Part shown: in pieces, positions 8,704 to 17,132 of the stretch
How positions within the stretch are numbered: the stretch's first letter is position 1
Layout: each line of letters opens with the position of its first letter
NCBI GenBank assembly: GCA_024637295.1
Contig: JAGXFL010000001.1
Coordinates: 311,495 to 375,494, forward strand
DNA length: 64,000 nt
Direction: 5' to 3'
Origin: Sulfuricurvum sp.
Lineage (GTDB): Bacteria > Campylobacterota > Campylobacteria > Campylobacterales > Sulfurimonadaceae
The notes under the pieces: generated by a model
Database searches by the model: none
Seen by the model: only the letters and a program-made list of their open reading frames with translations
What the model was told of the DNA's origin: nothing
Position numbers and translations under genes: made by a program

Positions 8704-8730
8704 ATTGGGTCATAATGACTAAATTTATAA
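8704..8730 (+). repeat. 27-bp direct repeat, recR-side copy, overlapping the recR promoter
   Basis: Second copy of the repeat at 4851-4877, 24 of 27 bases identical, same orientation. It runs into TATAAT at 8726-8731, a good -10 box 27 bp before the recR start, so this copy probably is part of the recR promoter. A functional copy on this side and a decayed copy on the dnaJ side is what an insertion with duplication of the recR promoter region would leave. Confidence 0.7.
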
Positions 8731-8757
8731 TGGAAATCTTTTAGATACAATATCCCC

Positions 8758-9327
8758 ATGAAACGCTCACTCGAAAAATTCAACCGCCTTGTCGATGCAT
8801 TACAGCAATTACCGACTATAGGGCAAAAATCAGCAACGCGCTTGGCATACCATATGGTGATGAATGACAGTTTTGGTGGGCTTAAATTGGCACATGCTAT
8901 AGAAAATGCCATTACAAGTCTCAAAAAGTGCCGTTCATGCGGTGGAATCAGTGAAGATGAACTTTGTGCCATCTGCAGTGATGAACGACGTAACCATGAG
9001 TTGCTATGCATCGTAGAGAATGCAAAAGATATTTTGACTTTTGAAGAAAACGGTCTTTTTGACGGGCGATACTTTGTATTGGAGTCACTCGAGCATCTCA
9101 ATGCTACCCATTTACGCGATATTGTGAACAGCGGTATTAAAGAGGTGATTTTTGCCTTGACCCCCTCGATAGCCAATCACGGGATCATTTTATACATTGA
9201 AGACAGACTAAGCGGATGTGATGTGCGATTTACCCGTATTGCACAAGGGGTTCCGACCGGTGTCAGTTTGGAAAACGTCGACATCCTGTCACTTACCAAA
9301 GCAATGGAAGATCGCGTTAGTATTTAA
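8758..9327 (+). CDS. recR: Recombination mediator RecR
   Basis: A 189-residue RecR, slightly shorter than the 200-residue norm. The N-terminal helix-hairpin-helix (LQQLPTIGQKSATRLAYHM) is followed by a zinc finger with Cys58, Cys61, Cys70 and Cys73, a Toprim domain (LLCIVENAKDILTFEENG) and a C-terminal Walker-B-like region (RIAQGVPTGVSLENVD). RecR works with RecO/RecF to load RecA at gapped DNA. In related genomes it often neighbours dnaJ; here 3.9 kb of unrelated AT-rich DNA separates them. The 3' end overlaps the convergent potassium channel gene by 11 bp. Confidence 0.95.
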   Translation: MKRSLEKFNRLVDALQQLPTIGQKSATRLAYHMVMNDSFGGLKLAHAIENAITSLKKCRSCGGISEDELCAICSDERRNHELLCIVENAKDILTFEENGLFDGRYFVLESLEHLNATHLRDIVNSGIKEVIFALTPSIANHGIILYIEDRLSGCDVRFTRIAQGVPTGVSLENVDILSLTKAMEDRVSI

Positions 9328-10996
9328 GTGTTGCTTTTTTCTTCCACGGTAAGTTAAAACGCTGTGCTTCAACGCCGTGCACAACATAATAGAGTTCATA
9401 GTAATGGTTTACAATCGTTGTAAAAATATCCAGGCTGGGTTTGCTGGTTGCCAATAAAATATGATCGTGCGGTTCAAATAAAACATTATCGTCAGGAAGC
9501 AGTATGAAACCACCATGTTTACGCTGTATCCCTAAAATAACAATTTCCAGATCTTCACCATCTTTGTAAGGATTGTTGAGTAATTGTCCAACGCTGATAC
9601 TGCACTGGCTGCATAAGGTATGAAGCGCATACATTCGTTTGAGATTGACGTGAATCTCGATTAGTGAAGGTCGCTTATTGATTCGTTTTGTAATGGTTTC
9701 AAGTGTGGCTTGGATCTGTTGATTGGAAAGGGTTTCAAGCTCTTGTATAAAAGGTATTGTTAGTGGTCGGTCAATGTAGTTGTATCCGTCGGTGGCAGCA
9801 ATATGGTCCAAGATAAAAATTTTATCAACACGAAGGTGAGAAAACAAACTTTTTTCTTCTACTTCATTTTCGCGAACGATTGCAAAAATAGCAGGGTTGA
9901 TACCTCGGGCAGTTGCAATGATGGACAGATTGATCGCATCATCATTGGTACCTGCGATAATACAAGCGGCATGTTCGAGACCGGCTTGCATAAAGAACTC
10001 CTTATCGGAAGCGACTTTTTCATGTATCTCTCGATTGATATCCAAATAGGTGTATTCAATATTGTTTTTATCTAAAATTCTTTGGAGTGTTTTACCAAAA
10101 CGCCCCTTGGAACACACGATGTATTTTCCTGTAGGGAGAATATCGCTTTTGCTGACATGCAGATTTCCCCCATGCACCCAATGTAAAAGATTGAAAAGGT
10201 AAGGAGAACGAAATGCGAAATCAATACGCTTGGCGATGATATCGAAGATGTCAATGACGTGGTCAACACCAATATTGAGGAGATTTTCACTTCCATGGCG
10301 AACACTGGAACGGGATATGATAGTCAGATTAGCATTTAAGATATGAGCACGAACCGATACCTTGAGATTAAGCTGATCATCATCAAACATGGTGATGATG
10401 TATTTGCAGTTTTGGGATTGTATTCCTGAAGATTTCAAAACACTTGTCATAGACGCATCAGCTGTGATGGAGGGGATGGTCGGCATATAGAGTTCTATAT
10501 CCAACTGCTCTATTTTTTCCGGATTTTTATCGATGACAACGATTCGGTATAAATTGTCGACATTAAGTTGATCGATGAGTAGTTTACTGGCATGGTTATA
10601 GCCGCATATGATGATGAACTCTTGACCCAAACGGGCTACTTTGCGTCTAAAAGCATTCATTTTAATAGCATTAAGATAGGTTTTGTCTTGAAATAGTGAC
10701 ACCAGCGATCCCAAAGCATAAAACCATGCAGGAACAGCCGTATAGATGGTCAATAAAACAACGATACGCTGTGGGTAGCTAAAGGCATAAGGAATTTCAC
10801 CGAATCCAATAGTGGTCGCGGTATAACCGACAATGTACATCGCATCAAAGATGGTGAGATGGGTAGTATTACCGCTGGCATCGAGTCCTGAAACGAGGGT
10901 TAAGAGGAGAACTGGTATGGCATGTGCCATATTCAAGACGATGAGAGGGGCCCTCATCTTACGTAAAAAAAGCCAGATGGACGATTCGTTGTTCAT
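9317..10996 (-). CDS. Potassium channel with two RCK (TrkA-N/TrkA-C) units
   Basis: A 559-residue inner-membrane protein. A two-helix pore domain comes first (helices near residues 16-36 and 76-100) with a selectivity filter at 61-67 reading TTIGFGE, a variant of TVGYGD. A first Rossmann RCK domain starts at FIIICGYNHAS (about residue 125), where the usual GxGxxG is degenerate. A second starts near YIVCSKGRFGKTLQ (about 287), and a TrkA-C-like region lies near 450-540 (LEIVILGIQRKHGGFILLPDDNVLFEPHDHILL). It should be a ligand-gated K+ channel, perhaps nucleotide- or Ca2+-regulated. A small membrane protein is encoded 13 bp upstream and probably co-transcribed. Confidence 0.88.
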   Translation of the reverse strand: MNNESSIWLFLRKMRAPLIVLNMAHAIPVLLLTLVSGLDASGNTTHLTIFDAMYIVGYTATTIGFGEIPYAFSYPQRIVVLLTIYTAVPAWFYALGSLVSLFQDKTYLNAIKMNAFRRKVARLGQEFIIICGYNHASKLLIDQLNVDNLYRIVVIDKNPEKIEQLDIELYMPTIPSITADASMTSVLKSSGIQSQNCKYIITMFDDDQLNLKVSVRAHILNANLTIISRSSVRHGSENLLNIGVDHVIDIFDIIAKRIDFAFRSPYLFNLLHWVHGGNLHVSKSDILPTGKYIVCSKGRFGKTLQRILDKNNIEYTYLDINREIHEKVASDKEFFMQAGLEHAACIIAGTNDDAINLSIIATARGINPAIFAIVRENEVEEKSLFSHLRVDKIFILDHIAATDGYNYIDRPLTIPFIQELETLSNQQIQATLETITKRINKRPSLIEIHVNLKRMYALHTLCSQCSISVGQLLNNPYKDGEDLEIVILGIQRKHGGFILLPDDNVLFEPHDHILLATSKPSLDIFTTIVNHYYELYYVVHGVEAQRFNLPWKKKATLKY

Positions 10997-11009
10997 AAAT
11001 GTAAAAAGT

Positions 11010-11387
11010 TTATCGTTTTAGCAATAGAGTCTCGCCGACAAACAAGGTGACGGAGATAATATTAGCAATCAATGCACCTCCGGACAAAGAGACAACGATT
11101 GTAAATAATTCAGGAGTCATAGTGCTTGTCATATTGATGACACCCCATAATACAGCAGCAGAGATCAGTTGTAAATCAGCAACAAAACTGGTTGCCAATA
11201 GTACCGAACCGGTTTGTGTTTTATCCCCAAGCTTCATGATAGTCGCAATTAAATTAATGACAATAGCTGCATACAGTTCATAGACACTATGGAATTCTAT
11301 TTTACTGATGTCGCCGTAAAAAAAACCAAAATTGATGGTGAGTGCCAAGATGATAAAAAACCCGGAAATGACTTTTTCTGAATTCAT
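11010..11387 (-). CDS. Small integral membrane protein of unknown function
   Basis: A 125-residue protein with four predicted membrane helices: about residues 7-25 (GFFIILALTINFGFFYG), 36-52 (LYAAIVINLIATIM), 62-85 (VLLATSFVADLQLISAAVLWGV) and 96-120 (LFTIVVSLSGGALIANIISV). No catalytic motif is visible. It is encoded directly before the K+ channel with a 13-bp gap, so an accessory or chaperone role for the channel is possible but only inferred. It resembles small DUF6394-type membrane proteins of Campylobacterota, though this recall is weak. Confidence 0.7.
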   Translation of the reverse strand: MNSEKVISGFFIILALTINFGFFYGDISKIEFHSVYELYAAIVINLIATIMKLGDKTQTGSVLLATSFVADLQLISAAVLWGVINMTSTMTPELFTIVVSLSGGALIANIISVTLFVGETLLLKR

Positions 11388-11460
11388 AGAGTAACCTCTG
11401 TATGGAAATTACTGTATTGTACTTTATTTCTCCTGACAGGTTAATCAGGAGAAGGGAAGT

Positions 11461-12759
11461 TTAGTTGGTTGAAAGAGGTTGCACTGCAGTTGTGTTCGTA
11501 TCAGTATTGGTGTCAATTTTTGCTGATTTTGCACTAGGCTTATGATCCAAACTGATCAGTCCGGCACCGGTATATACATTACGAGGATTCCAGAGTATCC
11601 ATCCGCAGCTTCCAAAATCTTCACTGGCGCGAATCTGGTCTCGAATCTCTTTGTCTCCATAGACACGTCGATCAAATGCATAATCTTTGAATGCTTGCAA
11701 CCATGGGCGGTAACATAACGATGAGTTAGCCGATTTTGTGAGTGCCTTGTCTAATGAATGTTTAACGATCTCATAGTTTGCTTTGACAGGATTTGGAAAT
11801 CCTGGGATTCCAGCATTAAAGCCGCTTGGATAGAGCATAGGAGAGAGATAATCGACATACGGTGCTAATGCATCAACACGCTGTCCGATTTCAATATCGG
11901 CATCGTGCCAGCTGACGTATCCAAAAATATCAGCAGAGACAAAAACATTGTAGGGTGTTAACCGTTTACGTGCGGCTTCCAAAAATCCTGATATGGCTTT
12001 AACGCGGTTGGCCTGATTATTTTCGACAGAGAAAACAATTCCCTTGCGATCAGGAAAACGTACGTAGTCAAATTGTACTTCATCAAATCCTGCAGCGGCA
12101 GCATCGGCTGCGATACTGATAATATAATCACGTGGTTGGGTATAAGATGGGTCTATCCAATACAATCCCTCTTTGTCGGTAAAAAGGGTCCCGTCGCTTT
12201 TTTTAACGCCGTATTTTGGGAAAGCGGTAACGTATGGTGTGTCTTTAAACGATACGATGCGTGCAATGACATAAATATGTTCTTGATGAAGTTGGGCAAC
12301 AAACTTTTTAATGTCTTTAAACAATATTATCTCTTGAGCCCCGATTTTATTGGCAATAGCATTGGTCGTTTTAAACGCTATTTGACCGCGATCCATTTTC
12401 ACATCGATGACCAGCGCATTGATCTGTGTTGTATTGATCAGGTGTTTAGCATTACTCATGATTTTATTGCTTGTAGCGCCAAAGCTTGAGAGATAAAGAG
12501 CTTTTGGGATGAAACGATTAAGATACATCTTTCCACCCGTTTTATAAAACTTACGGTCATATCCTATAGCACGTACACCGATAATTGGTCCGCTTGGGAC
12601 AGAAAAACTTCCATTGATATCGGTATGATATTCTTTGCCATTGGTGATGACAATGGCATTATGTAACGGTTTTAGACTTGCTTTGTCATAGATGGTTCCA
12701 TTGACCATAGCACCCCATGACAATGTGATTGTTGCTACTAATAGAGCTAATGCCTTCAA
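11461..12759 (-). CDS. Secreted putative glycoside hydrolase (DUF4015/GH13-like TIM barrel)
   Basis: A roughly 432-residue exported protein. After a signal peptide (KALALLVATITLSWGA) comes a short carboxypeptidase-regulatory-like beta domain (VNGTIYDKASLKPLHNAIVITNG). A barrel domain of the DUF4015 family (PF13200) follows, with INALVIDVKMDRGQIAF, FDEVQFDYVRFPDRKG and VDYLSPMLYPSGF, whose acidic residues sit at strand ends as in hydrolases. The C-terminal 40 residues are Thr/Ser/Lys-rich. TTG at 12759 is chosen because AAGGA lies six bases upstream and the protein then begins exactly at the signal peptide; the ATG at 12822 would add 21 residues ahead of it. The substrate is unknown; cell-surface polysaccharide is likely. 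Confidence 0.8.
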   Translation of the reverse strand: MKALALLVATITLSWGAMVNGTIYDKASLKPLHNAIVITNGKEYHTDINGSFSVPSGPIIGVRAIGYDRKFYKTGGKMYLNRFIPKALYLSSFGATSNKIMSNAKHLINTTQINALVIDVKMDRGQIAFKTTNAIANKIGAQEIILFKDIKKFVAQLHQEHIYVIARIVSFKDTPYVTAFPKYGVKKSDGTLFTDKEGLYWIDPSYTQPRDYIISIAADAAAAGFDEVQFDYVRFPDRKGIVFSVENNQANRVKAISGFLEAARKRLTPYNVFVSADIFGYVSWHDADIEIGQRVDALAPYVDYLSPMLYPSGFNAGIPGFPNPVKANYEIVKHSLDKALTKSANSSLCYRPWLQAFKDYAFDRRVYGDKEIRDQIRASEDFGSCGWILWNPRNVYTGAGLISLDHKPSAKSAKIDTNTDTNTTAVQPLSTN

Positions 12760-12866
12760 TGCTTTTTCCTTGGGTAGTTTTAGTGGCGTAATCGTAGCGA
12801 AAAATGAGCCAATAGTAAGCATAAAAATGGTAAAATAAAGACTAATTAATGAGAAATGAGAATATT

Positions 12867-14198
12867 ATGCCATTTACACAACTAAACCAACAGCTTCGAG
12901 CCAACTTGGAAGCTTTGGAGCATACTTCTCCAACTCCGATTCAAGTCAAAGCAATTCCTCTTATTTTACGTGGGCGCGACATTATGGGAGCTGCCCAAAC
13001 GGGTACCGGTAAGACAGCTGCGTATACATTGCCGTTGTTACAGATGATGTCTAAAGCAGCACCGGATGAGCTTGCGCGAGTGCAAGCATTGGTATTGGTT
13101 CCAACACGTGAATTGTCAGCTCAAATTACTCAAGCGATGCGTTCTTATGCATTGGGGACAGACTTTAGAATCTTGAACATCGCTGGAGGGATGAACATCT
13201 CCAAACAAACAGCATCCTTAGATAAAGGTGTTGACATCATTGTTGCGACTCCTGGACGTTTGATCGAACTGAACAAACAAGGATTTATCCCATTGTCAAA
13301 ATTGAAATTTCTGGTATTGGATGAAGCGGATACGATTTTGGATATGGGTTTCATTCGAGAAGTTGAGCAGATTATTGATTTACTGCCGGTCAAACGCCAA
13401 ACAATTTTATTTTCAGCGACGATGACCCCTTCAGTCAAGCGATTGAGTGAAAAGATATTAAACAAACCGCTTTTAGTGGAGATCGATAACCTTAGACCTG
13501 CAGATGCAACCATACGACAAATCGTACATCCTGTCGAAGTAGAGCAAAAAGGTGAGCTATTAGCCTATTTGATCGGTTCGAACAACTATCCGCAAGTTCT
13601 TGTCTTTACACGGACAAAACTGGCTGCGGATGAAGTGAGTACTGCCTTACGTGAAAGCGGACTGGAATGTGCAACGATACATGGTGATAAAAAACATGGT
13701 GCTCGTGATAAAGCACTCAAAGATTTTAGATCAGGTGAGATCAAAATCTTGGTGGCAACGGATATTGCCGCACGCGGACTGGATATTGACGATTTGGGAG
13801 TGGTCATCAATTATGATATTCCACACGTCAGCAGTGATTATATCCACCGTATCGGACGAACGGGACGTGCTGGCAAAGCAGGTGTGGCTATTACTCTTCT
13901 TTCTTCCAAAGAACATATCTCATGGAAAAAAATCGAGACGATGCTGGGGAAAAAACCAGAGCAGATCATTGTGGATGGGTTTATACCGCCAGTAGCCCTT
14001 GAAGGCAAAAAAACACACGGAAAAAGTATGAGTAAAGACGGTGAGAAAAAAGGAAAAACGGCAGGAGCATTCGGTAACAAACGTAAAAAAGAGCCTGTTC
14101 AACCTAAATTTACTGGAAAACGTGGACCAAGAGCGGTTCGCGAAGAACCTGTTTCCGAAAAGAAAACTGCTCCGAAAAAATGGGGCAAGAAAAAATAA
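12867..14198 (+). CDS. rhlE: DEAD-box ATP-dependent RNA helicase, RhlE type
   Basis: A 443-residue RNA helicase with a complete core: Q motif (TPIQVKAI), Walker A AQTGTGKT at 43-50, PTRELSAQ, LDEADTILDMGF, SAT, and in the second RecA-like lobe ATDIAARGLDI and HRIGRTGRAG. The tail after residue 380 is Lys/Gly-rich and basic, as in RhlE proteins that act in ribosome assembly and RNA decay. ATG at 12867 is preferred to 12849 because the protein then begins at the family's usual MPFTQL-type start. It diverges from the glycoside-hydrolase-like gene. A second, DbpA-type helicase is encoded at 37832-39184. Confidence 0.93.
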   Translation: MPFTQLNQQLRANLEALEHTSPTPIQVKAIPLILRGRDIMGAAQTGTGKTAAYTLPLLQMMSKAAPDELARVQALVLVPTRELSAQITQAMRSYALGTDFRILNIAGGMNISKQTASLDKGVDIIVATPGRLIELNKQGFIPLSKLKFLVLDEADTILDMGFIREVEQIIDLLPVKRQTILFSATMTPSVKRLSEKILNKPLLVEIDNLRPADATIRQIVHPVEVEQKGELLAYLIGSNNYPQVLVFTRTKLAADEVSTALRESGLECATIHGDKKHGARDKALKDFRSGEIKILVATDIAARGLDIDDLGVVINYDIPHVSSDYIHRIGRTGRAGKAGVAITLLSSKEHISWKKIETMLGKKPEQIIVDGFIPPVALEGKKTHGKSMSKDGEKKGKTAGAFGNKRKKEPVQPKFTGKRGPRAVREEPVSEKKTAPKKWGKKK

Positions 14199-15080
14199 TC
14201 AACTCGATCGATTATCACTTTTTCGTTGCGGACGACTGAAATAGTTATAAAATCCTGTACCGACGATCAAGAGGGTAACCCCTACGATGAGATAAAAAGC
14301 ATTGATGATTTTACTGTAATCATCGAGAACAATTTTAAAGACGGCCATCAGCGATTCAATGGAGAGCGCAATAATTATGGACGTGAGAAATTTACTTAAA
14401 ATTTTACTTTGAATTTCATTGGCGGGATCAAGGGTTTTGAAAAGGACTTCGTTTTCGATCATCGTTTTTGAGAGATCATAAATGGCCAATCCAATCGTAA
14501 TAGAGATAACCGAGGTGAAGATTTCATGCAGTATTTCACTGCTGTTAAAAGAGAGTAATACCACTTTCCCAAAAATAAAACCTCCATACAAAATCAGGAA
14601 TACGGAAACCAATCCCAGCAATAAGCTTCCTCCCCCCATCACCACTTTGTTAACTTTTTCAAATAGGCTATTATGCTCGATTAATCGGAGTTCTTCAAGC
14701 AGTTTAAGCATATCGAAATCGACAACGATAAAGTAATCTTTTTCTTGCTTGATGGCCGTTACCGATGGCATTCCCGTAATATTATGTAGGTAGGGGTTGG
14801 TAATATAAATCGGCTCGTTGTCAAAGAGCAACCCTTGAAAATAAAAAGTTTTATTTTTGCCGACTCTATTCGTATCACAATATTTCCGTCCGTAATCAGG
14901 AGTAATTTGTATAAAGTCACGGCTGATTGCATAGATAACCTCTGCTGCTTTTTCCGTTTCAAAAAATCGCTGCAGATTTTTAGCTTCTAACGTAGTTGTT
15001 GCAAAATTTTCGAGATTCTGTCGAAGATAAAACTGAATACTGTTTTTGTTTTCAGTGTATAAAGAGATTAAACGTCTCAT
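14199..15080 (-). CDS. Membrane protein with N-terminal PDC/Cache-like sensor region
   Basis: A 293-residue protein. The first 130 residues lack a membrane anchor and resemble a PDC/Cache sensor region (AISRDFIQITPDYGRKYCDTNRVGKN; IYITNPYLHNITGMPSVTA). Four hydrophobic helices then follow at roughly 148-172, 184-204, 228-250 and 258-280. No kinase, GGDEF or methyl-accepting output domain is present, so the sensor may act through partners. A strong AAAGGAG ribosome site precedes the ATG. Its stop is immediately next to the convergent rhlE stop, with no room for a terminator. Function is unknown. Confidence 0.75.
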   Translation of the reverse strand: MRRLISLYTENKNSIQFYLRQNLENFATTTLEAKNLQRFFETEKAAEVIYAISRDFIQITPDYGRKYCDTNRVGKNKTFYFQGLLFDNEPIYITNPYLHNITGMPSVTAIKQEKDYFIVVDFDMLKLLEELRLIEHNSLFEKVNKVVMGGGSLLLGLVSVFLILYGGFIFGKVVLLSFNSSEILHEIFTSVISITIGLAIYDLSKTMIENEVLFKTLDPANEIQSKILSKFLTSIIIALSIESLMAVFKIVLDDYSKIINAFYLIVGVTLLIVGTGFYNYFSRPQRKSDNRSS

Positions 15081-15194
15081 AGGTTCTCCTTTCTTCAGAG
15101 AATGACAGAGTGAATATCTATTTACACCATTTTTACTCCAAATAACCTAAAAATGGATTACGAAAGTTATATTAGTTGTATAACATAAAGTGAA

Positions 15195-16070
15195 TTATGT
15201 CAATGGCATCACGATAGGGTTAAATGCCTTAGCGGATATGATTGCCTTTCCTCCTACTTTTAAAACACGCGCTTCATTTTCGCTCACAACTGCTTTTATA
15301 ATATTGTTCCCTGTTAGCAGGGTAACCAAATAGACAGGATGATCGTATTGGATCGATAATACTTCACCCATCAACTGAAGCTTTCCGCTGAGCGTCTGAG
15401 GGGTGAAAAATTCCATTGGTTTAGTAATGCGAACAATCTGACCCAGTTCGATGGAGGCCATGCGATCGGAGAGTTTGACCGTTTCGGCAATGTCATGACT
15501 CACAAGCAGGGTTGTTACGCCCAGACGCTTATGCACTAGTGCAAGCTCATCTTGGAGCTTTTGACGCATGGAAGGATCAAGCGCCGAGAGAGGTTCATCC
15601 AGCAGGAGGATCTTTGGATGGCGTACCAAAGCGCGGGCAAGGGCAACACGTTGTTTCTGCCCACCTGATAACGTAGCGGGGAGACGATTGCTAAGAGCGG
15701 TAAGTTCGATGAGTTCGATAAGTTCATCGACATTATGGCGTTGTTCGGGTGTTTGTGCAGCAAAGAGGAGATTCTCGCGTACGCTCATGGTCGGGAAGAG
15801 GGCATAGTCTTGAAAGACAAATCCGATACTGCGTTTTTGGGGCGTAAGATTGATTTTTTTAGCGCTGTCAAACCATACCTTGCCATCCACCTCTATTTTT
15901 CCGCTATCAGGCTTCTCCAATCCTGCGATTAAGCGCATCAGCGTTGTTTTACCTGTACCTGAGGGGCCGAAGAGGGTGAGGAATTCTCCGTCATTGATTG
16001 TGAGTTCGAAATGGGCGTTGATGGAGCCCTCAGCGGTGTCGAGACGCTTGGTAATATTAACTGCTATCAT
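15195..16070 (-). CDS. modC: Molybdate ABC transporter ATP-binding protein ModC
   Basis: A 291-residue ABC ATPase with Walker A (GPSGTGKTT, about residues 35-43), Q-loop (FQDYALFP), signature LSGGQKQRVALARAL, Walker B (ILLLDEPLSALD) and H-loop (LLVSHDIAE). A single C-terminal TOBE/MOP-like segment ends the protein, making it shorter than E. coli ModC (352 residues). It powers molybdate (or tungstate) import with ModB and ModA. Its ATG overlaps the modB stop by 4 bp. It is the last gene of the modA-TOBE-modB-modC run. Confidence 0.93.
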   Translation of the reverse strand: MIAVNITKRLDTAEGSINAHFELTINDGEFLTLFGPSGTGKTTLMRLIAGLEKPDSGKIEVDGKVWFDSAKKINLTPQKRSIGFVFQDYALFPTMSVRENLLFAAQTPEQRHNVDELIELIELTALSNRLPATLSGGQKQRVALARALVRHPKILLLDEPLSALDPSMRQKLQDELALVHKRLGVTTLLVSHDIAETVKLSDRMASIELGQIVRITKPMEFFTPQTLSGKLQLMGEVLSIQYDHPVYLVTLLTGNNIIKAVVSENEARVLKVGGKAIISAKAFNPIVMPLT

Positions 16071-16744
16071 CGGATTCCTCCGAGCGATTTTTTGTTGAGG
16101 GTATAGACGAGCAGCAGTATCGCAAAGGTCACCACAAAGAGGGTGAGGGCGTATTGGTGTGCCATGACATAGTTGAGCGATTCAACCTCGTCATAGATGG
16201 CGATGGAGGCGACACGGGTTTCGCCGGGGATATTACCGCCGATCATGAGGATAACCCCGAACTCTCCAACGGTATGGGCAAATGCGAGGACGATCCCTGA
16301 AATGAGACCGTGACGGATAGAGGGGAGGATAACCCGTAACATGGTCTCTAGTTTCGATTTTCCAAGAGTATAAGAAGCCTCGAAAATGGAGCGAGGAACT
16401 TGGGTGAGAGCCGACTGGATAGGATGAACTATAAACGGCAAGCTAAAGAGAACAGAACCGATCACAAGCCCCTCAAAACTAAAGGCCAATCGTATACCAT
16501 GCTCGGTGAGAAAACTGCCGATTAGGGAAGCAGGGCTGAATGCAAGGAGGAGATAAAATCCCAGTACCGAAGGGGGCAATACGAGAGGCATAGAAACGAT
16601 GGTTTCAATGATGCTTTTGAACCGCATGGTACTAAAGACTAAGAATGCGGCAAGGGGAATCGCGATTACTAATAAAATAGCGGTTGTGATGGCGGCGAGT
16701 TTAAAGGTTAACGCCATGGTGGCAAAAAATTCAGATTCCATCAT
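16067..16744 (-). CDS. modB: Molybdate ABC transporter permease ModB
   Basis: A 225-residue permease with about five membrane helices and the binding-protein-dependent transport EAA loop (EASYTLGKSKLETMLRVILPSIRHGLISG). PLVLPPSVLGFYLLL and AHTVGEFGVILMIGGNIPGET are typical of ModB. ATG at 16744 (ATGATG, with GGG upstream) is preferred to the longer frame from 16768 and gives the family length. It overlaps the 3' end of the TOBE gene, indicating translational coupling, and is itself overlapped by modC. Confidence 0.92.
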   Translation of the reverse strand: MMESEFFATMALTFKLAAITTAILLVIAIPLAAFLVFSTMRFKSIIETIVSMPLVLPPSVLGFYLLLAFSPASLIGSFLTEHGIRLAFSFEGLVIGSVLFSLPFIVHPIQSALTQVPRSIFEASYTLGKSKLETMLRVILPSIRHGLISGIVLAFAHTVGEFGVILMIGGNIPGETRVASIAIYDEVESLNYVMAHQYALTLFVVTFAILLLVYTLNKKSLGGIR

Positions 16745-17132
16745 GTCCCCTAAGTAGAGATATCTCACTGGGCTGAACCATCCAGCTTACACTATCCCCT
16801 TCTAAAATATTAAGAGTATCAAAGGTTACGGTTGGAACCAAGGCGGTTACTGTTAACTCTTGATAATTCAAAATGACTTCTGAAAGAACAATCCCCTTTT
16901 TTATCTTATGAATGGTTCCCTGCAAGAGGTTAGCGGTGGTTTGGGTGAAGACTTTTGAGAGGATCACTTCAGTCTCTTTGAACGCCAATGTGACGTCAGT
17001 ATGGAGTAAATCCTGGGCATTGGAGACTTCGGCGAGGAGGAGGTGAAATGTATCCTCTCCCACCGCTACACAAATGCAGGAGAGATGCTCGGAGGCGGTG
17101 AGGGCAGTGATGGTGGCGTTAAGGGTATTCAT
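16731..17132 (-). CDS. Stand-alone TOBE/Mop molybdate-binding protein
   Basis: A 133-residue protein made of two tandem TOBE/Mop-type units of about 65 residues. Each starts with a strand pattern like NTLNATITALTASEHLSCICVAVG or GTIHKIKKGIVLSEVILNY and contains a hydrophobic Thr/Ser-rich anion-binding surface. Mop proteins store or buffer molybdate in the cytoplasm, and the same fold ends ModC and ModE. It is encoded between modA and modB, with its ATG overlapping the modA stop by 4 bp and its stop inside the modB start region, so it is part of the operon. Confidence 0.85.
   Translation of the reverse strand: MNTLNATITALTASEHLSCICVAVGEDTFHLLLAEVSNAQDLLHTDVTLAFKETEVILSKVFTQTTANLLQGTIHKIKKGIVLSEVILNYQELTVTALVPTVTFDTLNILEGDSVSWMVQPSEISLLRGHDGI

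Noticed and set aside
13651..13995. A 114-codon plus-strand frame and several minus-strand frames inside rhlE
   Set aside because: They lie entirely within a strongly conserved helicase gene, have no ribosome sites and no recognisable domains; they are shadows of the real frame.
15155..15190. GTTATA/TATAAC dyad after modC, resembling a ModE half-site pair
   Set aside because: The arms lack the CG ends of the ModE operator and the site is downstream of the operon; at most a weak hairpin.
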